Source of the DNA: Schistosoma haematobium
Taxonomy: Eukaryota > Platyhelminthes > Trematoda > Strigeidida > Schistosomatidae
DNA: 64,000 nt
Assembly: GCF_000699445.3 (NCBI RefSeq)
Contig: NC_067202.1
Location: 12,677,924 to 12,741,923 of the forward strand
Reading direction: 5' to 3'
Part shown: in pieces, positions 23,331 through 34,116 of the stretch
Numbering within the stretch: the first letter of the stretch is position 1
Layout of the letters: every line of letters begins with the position of its first letter
Program-made: the position numbers and the translations under genes
The notes under the pieces: model-generated
Seen by the model: the letters and a program-made list of their open reading frames with translations, nothing else
Told to the model about the DNA's origin: nothing
The model's database searches: none

Positions 23331-24340
23331 AACTGACTGACTATCACTATCTGTAGTGAACATAATCAATAAGGTTCAATGTTTTGAATTTTCCTCCAAT
23401 GAACGCATTGATTTTATTAATAATCTTGTATAGAAATTGAACAATTTTCATAAGAAAATTAACATTATTATTTTGTTTATGATTAAAATATTTCAAGGTT
23501 ATACGTGATATTCAACTTGTAACTTATACCGAGACAATCAATACTATAGACAAACAGACTACAACGGGATTTTTATGAAGGTACGATAAACAAATATCTT
23601 CATAATGGAAATATGAAAGAGGTAAAAAGTTTAAAATTGACTAAATAAATAGATTTTTAGTTAAATTGCAGTACAATTACAAGAAGGAAATCTACAGAAA
23701 ATTGAAAACTCGGAGACATTTGGATGTATCGACTCATATTTATAAAGTATGTTCAATTACATTCCATTGTGTTTGTTGATGAGTAAATAGCCTATAAGTG
23801 TCATGGAAGAGTAAGATATTAACATAAAGTGTGTTGAGAAATGTATTATCCTCTGAAAGTTCAATCCGAATGGACAAAATGTTGAATATTTTCACAATCC
23901 CCATTTGTACCATTGAAGTAAGCGGTAAAAATATCTGACATTTGAAAAACCGATTCTCAAAGATAAAGTTTTATAAATATCTGTAAGTTAGAGTAAGGAT
24001 AAACTTATAGGAAAAACAGTTGGAGGCTTGATCAAAATTCATCAGGTTATAAAGTATTTTGCATTGCGTTGACTAATACATTGATCCTTGTGTTTGGACA
24101 GATAGAAACAGGTTATAACAGATCGTTATTCACCAACATTTTGTAGATCAGGCCAGTTGAAATCGACATCAATAATGCAGAGTAAATGTATAGATAATTA
24201 AAAATTGACTTTCACTAGTATAAATGTTTCAAGGGAAAAGAACAAACTCCTTTACTTTGACTTCAAAACACAAGAACTCATTCTGAACATTCAGAGATTT
24301 ATTAATGTTGTAATATAAATGTAGCATTCCTTTATAACTA
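23331..24340. other. Non-coding stretch
   Basis: No gene or element recognised. Confidence 0.4.
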
Positions 24341-24527
24341 AATAATATATTTGTAATGTCCCAATGAGTGATCACATATTATTCTTATTGTTCCAATGTA
24401 CTATTTAAACATGGATTAATTTTAATTTGGTTATTTATTCTCTGAAGAAGTGGCTTACACTAAGTCACAAAACGTCAGAAAATCTAAATTTTTCTACTCA
24501 TTGGGATATTATAAATATATTATTTCA
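24341..24527 (+). repeat. Short inverted-repeat unit with hammerhead-like motif, probably Penelope-derived
   Basis: About 31 bp at 24,341-24,372 (AATGTCCCAATGAGTG) recurs inverted at 24,495-24,527 (CTCATTGGGATATT). Inside, at 24,438-24,484, TTCT pairs with AGAA (stem I) around CTGAAGA, a 5-bp stem II (GTGGC/GTCAC), AAAACG where GAAAC is expected, and GTC. Penelope-like elements are reported to carry minimal hammerheads in their terminal repeats. One extra A and the G-to-A change probably weaken activity. Confidence 0.55.
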
Positions 24528-24960
24528 GCAGTTGAGATCATGAGTTAATTGAAGCTAGTACACCATGGAAGACCTGGAAGCACTGGACGGCCGTTGCGTC
24601 CTATTGTGGGACTCCTCGGTGACAGTGCGCATCCACGACCCCGCCTTGCGGGATTCGAACTTAGGACCTATCAGTCTCGCTCCAGGCGCTTAACCAACTA
24701 CACCACTGAGCGGGCATCTAACGGTGTTATTGTCTTACTTCAACTAATCCACGAAATTGAGCGACACATTCACCATTGTCATCAGTGAGTTAATGTTTCC
24801 CAACTGACCCGGTTGAACTCCACTGGTCACTGTTTCTCACTAGAACTCCAGGAGTATCTCTTGAAGCCAGTCACTAGTGAGCATATGTTGATTAGTATCA
24901 GAAAGGGTTTTATGGAGGTTGTAGTAATTTCAACAGTTGAGATCATGAGTCAATTTATTT
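24525..24960 (-). repeat. HH-SINE A full monomer in tandem with a second
   Basis: Antisense tail, ribozyme (core CCGAGGA and GCAA, both mutated), B box GGATTCGAACTTAGG (plus strand), A box, upstream region and head to GAGCATATGTTGATTAG. That head joins without spacer to ATCAGAAAGGGTTTTATGG (24,899), the tail of a second antisense unit cut off at 24,957. Confidence 0.9.
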
Positions 24961-25173
24961 ATAACAATCTACCCAAATGCTCAATTTATTGAAAATTATC
25001 AAATCAAACCTTGGTAATTATATTTATTCCTTTATAATAACATCCCTTTCCTAATTCACTTTATTTTGTTAAGATTATTTAAAAGTTCATCAAACAAAAT
25101 CCCACAGTAGAGTTTGATTTAACCACTAAACTATTTATTTGAAAACAGGTTCTTAAATTTAATACTGTATTTC

Positions 25174-25588
25174 TGTTAGGGACGTTAGGTCCCCAGAACT
25201 CACTTGGGAAAGGACCTAATTTTGTAATTTTATTTAGAAAATTTGAATTTCTTTGTTTCCGCGCCAAAGGCGCTCTTGTCATCTTTATGTCGTATTTCTC
25301 ACTGGGAAATATCTTAAATGCTATTGATCTGTTGCGTCTTTTAGTATGCTATTTGATAACTCTCCCCAATGACGGTTTTGTACTGTATATATATGTTTTG
25401 AATTGTGTTTGTTGTTATCGCTCGTTTCTCGATGTTTGCAGAATATACTTCCGCATTCCAAACTTGAACTTCTCCCTCTAGTTAGCGTGGCTAGGACGCA
25501 TTGAATAACTAGCTTATTGGTCTTTGGTCACCAAGCCTTCTTTCTTGTTCACAGATTAAGTGAACTCATGATAACTTCAACCCTAGCA
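25174..25588. mobile_element. Solo LTR with perfect 5-bp target duplication
   Basis: A 415-bp unit starts TGTTAGGG and ends CCCTAGCA, inverted ends with one mismatch, flanked on both sides by ATTTC (25,169-25,173 and 25,589-25,593). These are the hallmarks of a solo LTR left by LTR-LTR recombination. It is less AT-rich than its surroundings. No similarity to the 31.5-kb LTR is visible, so it is a second family. Orientation is not decided. Open frames at 25,079-25,481 fall in the LTR and are not genes. Confidence 0.85.
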
Positions 25589-25593
25589 ATTTC

Positions 25594-26690
25594 ACATATT
25601 GATTTTATTAGGGTGAGGCAGTTAGTTACCTTTTATAAGATGTTTATTTAATATCATTACCATTATATACTGACGAAAAATTCATTGCTCAATTAACAAA
25701 TATCAAAAATTATCTATTGTACTTCATTCATATTGGATAATAAGTGCCATCTTCTATCCAATTAAAAATAATATTGAAAATCCATAAGAAATGTCAATCT
25801 TTGTTAGATATATTCAAATAATACTTATATTCTAAATGTGTATTAAACTAAACACTAAATTAAACATCAATGATGTAACAAATGTAATTGATTGATTAAT
25901 TAGGAAAATAAGAATAAGTATTAATCTAATCAATTAATTGATTTTTCTTTTTTTTTTTTTGTTGTCATAACTACAAAATTATAAAAAATGTAACTAAGTA
26001 GATACGATCAGAACGTGTTACGAAATATCAGTATCTTTTGTGAAATATACACTTTATCTATTTTTTTTTGGTTTTGTTTTAACAATCAAGTTCAGACAAT
26101 AACAAATCGATAAATATGGGTGAATTGAATAGATTTCACAATTATAAAATTCTTTTTTTCTTTTTACTGTTACTTGCTTGTATCTTTGTAAGTGTATATA
26201 TACATATACATATCTGTTGCTATGCATTTGTGTAGAATACTACATTCATATAAATAAATGGAAATGGAAACTATTAAACGATAAGCAGTTATTAACCTCT
26301 GAACCGATATCGTTTATATGGAGAATGTCACTAAACATAAACAGATACTTATGTATATATTAAACCCTTTTATAATCTAATATGAATATTGACTGAAATG
26401 ACATTCATATCAGTGATAGCATACACATCTGATAACATATTGTTATTAGATTTTCAATAATTAATTGACTTTCCTTTCGAGTTCAATTAATTATGAGTGA
26501 CTAGATATTCCATAGTTCACATTATAGTTAACAGATCATTGAGAATTAGGAAAACAGTGAATAATTAGTTTGTCTAAGTATGACACTCTCTAGTCTCACC
26601 GATCAACCATGATTCAGTTGGACATCGAAACTAACATCGTCAGGACTGAATATATACAAGACATTAGACAGATTTCAAGATAATTCTTAG
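25594..26690. other. AT-rich non-coding stretch
   Basis: No feature seen. Confidence 0.4.
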
Positions 26691-26694
26691 TCAG

Positions 26695-27115
26695 TCAGTC
26701 AGTCAACTACAACGTATGACCAGGTACATATATGCATCGGTCCGAGTTGTCACACCTCATTAGCACAACAAGATGAACACCGAATTCATAGAAGCAGTTA
26801 TTTCAATGGCAGTAATGTGTAAAAGAAAGATTGCATATAAAGATATAATACAGGAAGAAAGTGTTAGTTGGTAGAAAGAAAGATATAAATCAATTTTAAT
26901 CTCACTGTTTAAGGGAAGACACAAAATGTATAAACCGACGCCATTGTGATCGATTCTGAGCCATGTCACCAAGAGTCTCCAACCATTGGTTAAGATAGTC
27001 ACGCGGACCCCAATCAAGTAGTCTGAATCTACCAACATGGCTCAGACTAGAAGTTAGTGACTTTATCGATTGATGCCATGTTTGAGTTTGGTTGCCCCTT
27101 AACATTCCTTAATCT
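26695..27115 (-). mobile_element. LINE B 3' end
   Basis: The minus-strand frame (27,105 to 26,902) reads QTQTWHQSIKSLTSSLSHVG, then LLDWGPRDYLNQWLETLGDM and AQNRSQWRRFIHFVSSLKQ-stop, the C-terminus shared by LINE B copies. The 3' untranslated part runs leftward to the GTACATATATGC/CAACTACAACGTA end. The 67 intact codons suggest less decay than at 22.6 kb. Confidence 0.8.
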
Positions 27116-27517
27116 GTCTCCAACACTAGTTCAGTATGTAATTAACTGCGTACAGTATAAGAAACGATTCAAATCTGTGTTCATCATACTTAAAACCATT
27201 AAGTTATTCAAATATTAATAATATAGGTGATTAAAACCATAAGTTTCTAATTAGAAAATAATAATAATCTATCACTTTGTGCAAGTAATCTAAAGTTTAA
27301 AAATTGTTAACTCAATCGTCATATTGCAAATAAATATCAAGATACAAAGAGTTTGTGGAGAATGTTGAATTTCAAGCAAATGAACATTATAGAATGATCT
27401 ATAAATATTAGAACAACTGAATAGTATCAGATGATTTTTCATGTTATTATCATTATATAACTTAAGTGTAAAATGTTGATTCAAGTTGTAATGGAATACT
27501 TACGTTATTTGAACATA
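27116..27517. other. Non-coding stretch
   Basis: No feature seen. Confidence 0.4.
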
Positions 27518-27559
27518 GAAGGAACGAATTGAGCGAAGAAATTTCTTTTCAATTAGTTC

Positions 27560-27778
27560 TTCACTGGTTGAAATCATGAGTCAATTGAAGCTAGACCACT
27601 ATGGAAAACGTGGAAGCACTGGACAGCAGTTTCGTCCTAGTATGGGACTCCTCAGCAGTGGACATCCACGATCCCGCCCTCGCGAAATTCGAATCCAGGA
27701 CCTATCAGCCTGGCGCCAGGCGCCTAACCAACTAGACTACTGAACCGGCATCCAGTGATGTTAATGTCTAACTTCACC
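27560..27778 (-). repeat. HH-SINE A inside the MITE-like element
   Basis: Antisense copy truncated at both extremes: tail from GGTTGAAATCATGAG, intact ribozyme, B box (TTCGAATCC), A box, ending in ATGTTAATGTCTAACTTCACC of the upstream head. Confidence 0.85.
27616..27660 (-). ncRNA. Hammerhead ribozyme, intact core
   Basis: On the minus strand: stem I CACTG/CAGTG, core CTGAGGA, stem II GTCC/GGAC around CATACTA, GAAA, short stem III (AC/GT, loop TGCT) and cleavage site GTC. All core bases are canonical; stem I is one pair shorter than in the 2.48-kb copy. Confidence 0.8.
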
Positions 27779-28076
27779 GTGGCTCTACACTAATATATAT
27801 AAGTATGATTTACAATAATGATATAATGCTCATCGAGTGGATAAGTTACGTAATAATTACATAATGACATTTAGATTATAAATTAACACTGAGTAATTGG
27901 AAGAGGACTATTAATACTCAAAATAATTATTCGAAAACCAAGAAGTTGCTACGTTGCGTCATATAAGAAACAAGGAAGGAACAGAATTTTATAATGGATG
28001 ATCAATAGAATAGTAGTTACGTAAGAATCAAGTGATGAATGTTGAGGAGAAATTTCTTTGCTCAATTCGTTCCTTC

Positions 28077-29062
28077 TTTATTTCCCAAATGGAGAAATGG
28101 GAATTTTCATTATTGAAATATGATGAAGTTTAACTTGTTGACAAAGTTATACGTAAACATTGTTGAAGAGAGTATGTAATCAAACTAGAATGATAAAGAA
28201 TTTTTGAATACTTTCTGGATTTCAGTAATTCTTTTTTTTTTCTAATTATGTTAGCCATTGGTGTTGAAAATAATCTTGAATTGTCTGATCCTTTAACATT
28301 TTATCAGTTAGCTAGGATCAATGTAGAGAGTTGGGGACAAATGTACGTTCGTTGAAGTTATCAATATCATATTCGAATTATAAAATGGAATTCACAGAAT
28401 AAGAAAAGAGATCGACACAATATATAAACAATGATAATGAAGATTATACATGGTGAATATGATTCAGGAAAGAGAAAATGAAAAGATAAATATAAAGGAA
28501 TATTGAAACTTAATTTCTTGAAGAAAAGTTACAGTAAATATATTTGTGCCATTATGATATCATCTAACGTCTTTAAGCACTAACTAAGGTTCTTATCCGA
28601 ATATCAATCACGTAATTGGTTCATGATCAATCAATCAATCTGGTTTACAGTAATAGTCAATAAGTTCATACAATGGTGCCACGTCTTATTTGGTAGAAAC
28701 TGGTTTACATTTAATATACTCTTAACACTAGCTAGCACATAAATATCATAACATTTATAGGCAAAAGAAAAGGAGTCAAATAGAGTTACCTCTTCCTAAT
28801 AATACTTCAACATAACTAGTTAACTAACAAACGTTTTATTAAAAAGGGAATTTCATCCAACAAACAAAACGAGACTGGAGATCACAATCTGACTTGTTAG
28901 TTTATGAAAAATTGGAACATTGATTATAATCATCATCATCATCGACAAGAAACAATATTTAACGAGTCATTTTCCAACAAATTGAAACTGACGTTCTATC
29001 AAAGAACAGAATTTGTAAAATGGAGAAAAATGAAATGACCAAGAGGTTGGAAAATGTAAGAA
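28077..29062. other. Non-coding stretch
   Basis: No feature seen. Confidence 0.4.
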
Positions 29063-29425
29063 TATTTGATTGAGATCATGAATCGATTAATCTTAGATCA
29101 CCATATAAAACTTGGGAGTATTGGACGGTTGTTTCGTCCTAGTATTGGATTCCTCAGCAGTGCGCATCCACGATCCCGCACGCAAGATTCGAACTTAGGG
29201 CCTTCGATCTTGTGCATGAATGCCTAAGCTTCAGACCACTAAGCTAGTATGTGACGGTGTTGATATCTAACTTCAACGAATCCATGAAATTGAGAGACCA
29301 TCTCCAATTGTTCTGAGGTAGATACCTGTCTCTACCCGACACAGATTAGCTCCACTGGTCACGGCCTCTCGTTGAAACTCCGAGAATTACCTCTTGAAGC
29401 TAGTCACTAGCTAGCACATGATAAT
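29063..29425 (-). repeat. HH-SINE A, subtype B, near full length
   Basis: Antisense tail (GATTGAGATCATGAATCG), ribozyme, B box, A box, GTCTCTACCCGACAC and head to CTAGCACATGATAATTGTC. The ribozyme keeps CTGAGGA and GAAAC, but stem I has two mismatches and stem II one, so activity is doubtful. Its head runs into a further tail at about 29,430 (tandem junction). Confidence 0.85.
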
Positions 29426-29545
29426 TGTCAGTATGTAATTGTGAAGATGGATGTGTTTTTGATTGAGATCATGGTAATCTAGCATTGATCGATTCATGAT
29501 CTCAATCAAAAGCTAAACAGTCTTATACTGATATCTTTAAACTGT
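29425..29545. repeat. Fold-back HH-SINE A tail
   Basis: Antisense tail start (GTATGTAATTGTGAAGATGG...TTGATTGAGATCATG) flips at about 29,475 into a sense tail (TCTAGCATTGATCGATTCATG...CTTATACTGAT). Confidence 0.75.
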
Positions 29546-29867
29546 CAAAGAATTCCTTGAAAACGTATTAATACAATAACGATAACTATATTTATTAACG
29601 GTTTATGTCGATAAAAATTTTCTAGTAAGAATTTTCGACAAGTGTAAACAGTGAGAATGTCAACAATGTGCAATTTAACATATTACCATATTAAGTACGT
29701 GACAAAAAATTAGAATTCCAGATGCTCATTTTTTAAATTCTATTTGAGATTCGTCTTTAACTGAATTTACTTACATCCTAATATTGATATTCACAATGAC
29801 ACTTCAGTCTACTACCTTTCACTATGAATATCCAACATGTTATATGTACTCAACGTCAACCAACACC

Positions 29868-30345
29868 GAGGTCAGAATTTTCAATATAAATGTCAACACA
29901 GTCCTACTGTATGGGGCGGAAGCCTAGAGAACTACAAAAACCATCATCCAGAAAATACAGGAGTTTATTAACAGTTGTCTACGCAAAATACGTTGGATCC
30001 GTTGGCCAGACATTATCAGCAACAACCGACTGTGGGAAAGAACAAACCAGATCCCAGAGGAGGAAGAAATGAGGAAGAAGCGCTGAAAGTGGATAGGACA
30101 CATATTGGGGAAAGCACTGAACTGTGTCATAAGGCAAGCCCTCATATATGATCCTCAAGGCTAAAGGAAGAGAAGAAAACCAATGAACATATTACGCCAA
30201 GAGATGGAGACAGACATGAAAAGAATGAGTAAAAATTGGATAGAACTAGAAAGGAAGGCTCAGGACAGAGTAGGTTGGAGAATACTGATCGATGGCCTAT
30301 GCTCCGTTGGAAGTAACAGAAGTAAGTAGGTATATAAGTATGTGT
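29868..30345 (+). pseudogene. RTE-type LINE 3' end, decayed
   Basis: The frame reads VLLYGAEA-stop-RTTKTIIQK, FINSCLRKIR, WPDIISNNRLWERTNQIP, KWIGHILGKALN, then [28 protein letters not shown] and SNRSK. It is the same C-terminal block as at 13.66 kb with three or more stops. The tail is a degraded AAGTAAGTAGGTATATAAGT. The catalytic part is absent. Confidence 0.8.
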
Positions 30346-30776
30346 ATATGCTCAACTAGTGTACTCACAAATTCACTAAATTTTTTTTGAACGTGTGAGA
30401 AGTGGCTACCAAGAGTTAACATTTTTTAATTTTTCTGTCATATTATTTATTTTCGAGACAGTAACTAATCAATCTTGGTCACCTTATTGTTATTTAATGT
30501 AGATGATCTCAAATATGGCATGATATTATAAGTTTCTCTTTCTTTTTCTCACTAGACCACTAATTTGATTTCATTGTAGACTTGAACTTGTAAAACGAAA
30601 GAATGTCTAGATAATTATGTATTTCATGCATGAAGAAACGAAAAAGAAACGCGCCAAAAATGACATCATTTTTTATTGTTCTTACACTTGAAAAAGTAAA
30701 ACATAAGATCATATTAGCTTATAATATATAGTTATAGTACAAATAAGTTGATTCAATATTGAAATTATGTCACAGG
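30346..30776. other. Non-coding stretch
   Basis: No feature seen. Confidence 0.4.
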
Positions 30777-31030
30777 ATCGTGGATGCGCACTGCCACGGA
30801 GGAGTCCCATACTAGGACGAAACGGCCGTCCAGTGCTTCTAGGTTTTCCATGGTGGTGTAGCTTCAATTGACTCATGAATTCAATCAGTGAAATTTCTAA
30901 AATCTCCACAAAACCCATTCTGATAATAATCATCTGCTCACTAGTAGTGACTGACTTCAAGGGATACTCCTGGAGTTCTAGTGAGAAGCCGTTACCAGTG
31001 GAGTTCAACCAGGTCTGTTGTGAGAAATCT
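30777..31030 (+). repeat. Two HH-SINE A pieces in tandem
   Basis: First the 3' part of a sense copy (GATCGTGGATGCGCACTGCC, ribozyme core CGGAGGA inactive, tail to CCCATTCTGATA). Directly after it, at about 30,930, comes the head of a second sense copy (ATCATCTGCTCACTAGTAG) running to GTCTGTTGTGAG, where it is cut off. The junction is in the same register as at 35.43 kb. Confidence 0.85.
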
Positions 31031-31105
31031 CTTTGTAATTTACATTCAAATTATAATTATGTAATATCAAATTTTTTTTAAAAAAAACAACAAAGAACTC
31101 TTAAC

Positions 31106-31152
31106 AAAACAGAATCCCTCAACAATATTCAGTTTAATAAAGTTTCACTGTC
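31106..31152 (+). repeat. 47-bp segment shared with 34.5 kb
   Basis: Matches 34,518-34,564 with two mismatches. At 34.5 kb the copy sits inside a SINE tail; here it lies about 80 bases past a truncated SINE. Confidence 0.8.
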
Positions 31153-31518
31153 ATAAATACTACTATTTCCAATCATCATATAAGAGGTATATGAATTCAA
31201 ATATACTTACTATATTATAGAAGAGTATAAGAAAAGAAGCCTTAAAACTACAATATTTCTGTTTGAGTTTTCTAGTGTTGAGTTGAAATAATTATTAACC
31301 CTTTTTTTCTATAACAACCCTAGTAATACAAAAGCGTTTTAGTCAGAATTAATTCATTTCAAGCAAATCAAAAAACAAAACAAGTAGGCTGTTAGTTTTT
31401 AACATTTGACAAGTTAAGATGTACTACAGTATCATATTCATAGAAGATATATGTAGATAGCTTTAAATGGGTAAAGATTTGAATGAAAATTATACTCCTA
31501 TACGCAAGATTGACATAC
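31153..31518. other. Non-coding stretch
   Basis: No feature seen. Confidence 0.4.
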
Positions 31519-32031
31519 TGTTATGCCCTGATAAGTATAATCAATGGTAACTTATAAGATCCATTTATGAACCAATACTAAACGTATACTTTTATCGTAG
31601 AATTGTTAAATAACTAAACTATTCATATTCATGTCCCTCTTATCATGAGCTTTATTTTGACCTATGAACTAGTATTATACAGTTTACCGCTCTTGAATTA
31701 TGTCCTGTCTATTAATTACTACCTCTCACATTCACAACCATATTTGGCCAAATCTTGTACAAATGTTATTTTCCACTTTATGGTACGATGTGGTCTGTTG
31801 GGTTGGTATATAAACTCTGTATACTAGAAATAAATTATTCATATCGCAGAGGCTGAGATTGGTGTTCTGGACTTAACTGGCTGGGCTAGGCGGAAAACAG
31901 GACCAATAGGGACTCTAGAGTGCTCGTACGGGTTTTATGCGTCACTGGTTCGATCGATAATCCACTGCTCTCTAATTTGCGGTATCATTACGTTGTACAT
32001 TAACAGGGCACATAGGCTACAAGTTATAACA
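31519..32031 (+). mobile_element. Solo LTR, same family as 16.45 kb
   Basis: A 513-bp unit, TGTTATGCCC to AAGTTATAACA, with inverted TGTTAT/ATAACA ends and 5-base flanks CATAC and CACAC (4 of 5). It has GGTATATAAAC as a TATA-like box and AATAAATTATT as a poly-A-like signal. Flanks differ fully from those at 16.45 kb, which fixes both borders. The 60-codon frame inside it is not a gene. Confidence 0.8.
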
Positions 32032-32239
32032 CACACTAAGTGAATAGAAACAATCATTGATAATACTAAAAAATGTACTTAGATTAAACATTGAAAATGT
32101 ATGGTTATTTTCAATACATAATAGATGTCTCAAATATTTGAGTAAACCTCCGTAATATGATGTTTAAAAAAAGTGTAGTGAAAGAAAAAAAAGAGAGAAA
32201 AACAATTTCAACTAACTCTCAGTTATTATCTAGAAGTTA

Positions 32240-32430
32240 TCAACTTTTTGATTGAGATCATGTACCGATTGATGTTAGATCATCGTTGAAAACCTAGAAG
32301 AGCACTGCTGAGAAGTCCCATAATAGGACGAAACAGCCGTCTAGTGCTTTCAGGTTCCCAACACTGATCTAACATTAATCGATTCATGATCTCAACTAAA
32401 AACTTATTCATCTCCACAACCCCTATACTG
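32240..32430. repeat. Fold-back HH-SINE A, subtype B, with ribozyme
   Basis: Antisense tail meets GAGCACTGCTGAGAAGTCCC of a sense ribozyme near 32,305. The ribozyme has good stems (GCACTG/TAGTGC, GTCC/GGAC) and GAAAC but the core is CTGAGAA (G8 to A), which should abolish cleavage. Both arms share TGATCTAAC instead of TGGTCTAAC. It ends CCCCTATACTGAT. Confidence 0.8.
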
Positions 32431-33584
32431 ATTATCAACTTTTATTTGAAATACAATAGGCATTATGTTTGAACTACAAATTGGACATTTTCATATCTAT
32501 AAACAACCTATTGTTTATTAAATATAAATTTAATTAACAGTTTAAATAAATAACGCCTTATTATACTCTATTGTATTGTAAAATTGTATATCTTCATTTC
32601 ACTAGACAAATAAGCTCCATCAACACTAATCATAATAATTAGTATGACAAAAAAATGTATTTTAAGAATATACAAGTATAATAACTCAATATCAAGTCTG
32701 TTTTGTTTCTTTTAAAGACTCTTCAGTGAATAGTTATGAAATATTGAATAGTGTATATTTCCTTAGAAACCTTGGAATATGAAGTGATATAATACTGTAA
32801 ACAAATTATATCTTGTAACCTGATTTATACAACACATACAAATGTGTATATATACATAGTGGATTAAGTAGTTAGAACCATCATCATGTCTGAAGAATTG
32901 ATTTATACAGAGAATAGGAAGGGATAGAAGGTTGAAAGAGAGAGAGAGAGAGAGGAAAACACCAAACAGATATGAATATTGATGGATGATATAATATATT
33001 GCAGAAAGCATCAAAACAAAGAATTGAAGGCATACGGAAAGAATTAGGACAAAGATATTTAATATTTATAAATGAACGATAAGAATTGATAAAATTGATG
33101 TCAAGTCCCAGTGGAATAACTAGGACTTACTACTAGAAACCACGAATTGCACAGTTTAAAGAATGACATGAAAACAATAAAGGGGGATTTGTTTAACACA
33201 GAAAATACGTCAAGATGATACCTTAATGAACTAATTTCTATGTGATTTGAGTAAATTAAAATGAGAGAAGGGAGAATTTATAAATACAAATTTATAACAT
33301 CATGATATTAATCATCAATAACTAATTAACTGGTTTACGCAATTAATCCTTCTTAAAATATGAGTACAGATCACGGACGATTTCAAAAATTCAATTCCAT
33401 AGATCATTCATATTCCAACCAATTAATTCCTTGATCATCTATCAAGTCAACATGAGTTTTGATGATACAATAAGTATGGATTAAATGTTTCAGTGAAGAA
33501 TATTTTAAACAGCAGAATAATCTGACCCATAACAATAGACAATATTATGTGAAAATTCCCATTAATGACGTTTAATAAATAATA
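32431..33584. other. Non-coding stretch
   Basis: A GA microsatellite lies at about 32,938-32,954. Nothing else seen. Confidence 0.4.
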
Positions 33585-34078
33585 AAGGTACGAATTGAGC
33601 AAAGAAATTTCTTTTCAATTAGTTTCTCATTATGGCTCTACACTAATATATATCAGTTTAGTGGTTGTGGAGATTGTTAAGTTTTTGATAGAGATCATGA
33701 AGTGATTGATGTTAGACCACCATTGAAAACCTGGAGGCACTGGACGGTCGTTTCGTGCTTTCAGATTTTCAATGGTGGTCTAACACCAATCGGTTTATGA
33801 TCTCAATCAAAAACTAATATACATATATCATATAATAATGAAATAATACTCATCGAGTGGATACGTTACATAATAATTATATAATGACATATCGATTATA
33901 AGTTGGAAGAAAAAGGATTAATTATAATCAACTTATTTATTCGATATGTCATAATATAAGTATTACGTAACGTATCCACTCGATCAGTATTATTTCATTA
34001 TTATATAACATATATATTAGTGTAGAACCATGGTGAAAAACTAATTGGAAAGAAATTTCTTCGCTTGATTTGTTCCTT
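33585..34078. mobile_element. MITE-like fold-back element with nested SINE
   Basis: Long inverted arms: the left end GTACGAATTGAGCAAAGAAA pairs with TTTCTTCGCTTGATTTGTTC at 34,056-34,075, and CATCGAGTGGATACGTTAC (33,852) pairs with GTAACGTATCCACTCGAT (about 33,967). The whole unit minus the SINE is a near-palindrome of about 330 bp. A fold-back HH-SINE B (33,655-33,815) is inserted in the left arm, at a different site from the SINE in the 27.5-kb copy. Confidence 0.8.
33655..33815. repeat. Fold-back HH-SINE A, subtype B
   Basis: Antisense tail (AGTGGTTGTGGAGATTG) and ribozyme 3' part flip at about 33,752 into a sense tail ending ATGATCTCAATCAAAAAC. No full ribozyme. Confidence 0.8.
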
Positions 34079-34116
34079 CTTTAATTACAATATTAACTTA
34101 ACATATTTAAACAAAT

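Larger units (their letters stand above)
27518..28076. mobile_element. MITE-like terminal-inverted-repeat element with nested SINE
   Basis: The left end (AAGGAACGAATTGAGCGAAG) and right end (GCTCAATTCGTTCCTT) are inverted copies. Internal landmarks CTCTACACTAATATATAT and CATCGAGTGGATAAG match the element at 33,585-34,078. An antisense HH-SINE A (about 27,560-27,778) sits inside near the left end. No coding sequence, so it is non-autonomous. No clear target duplication found. Confidence 0.7.
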
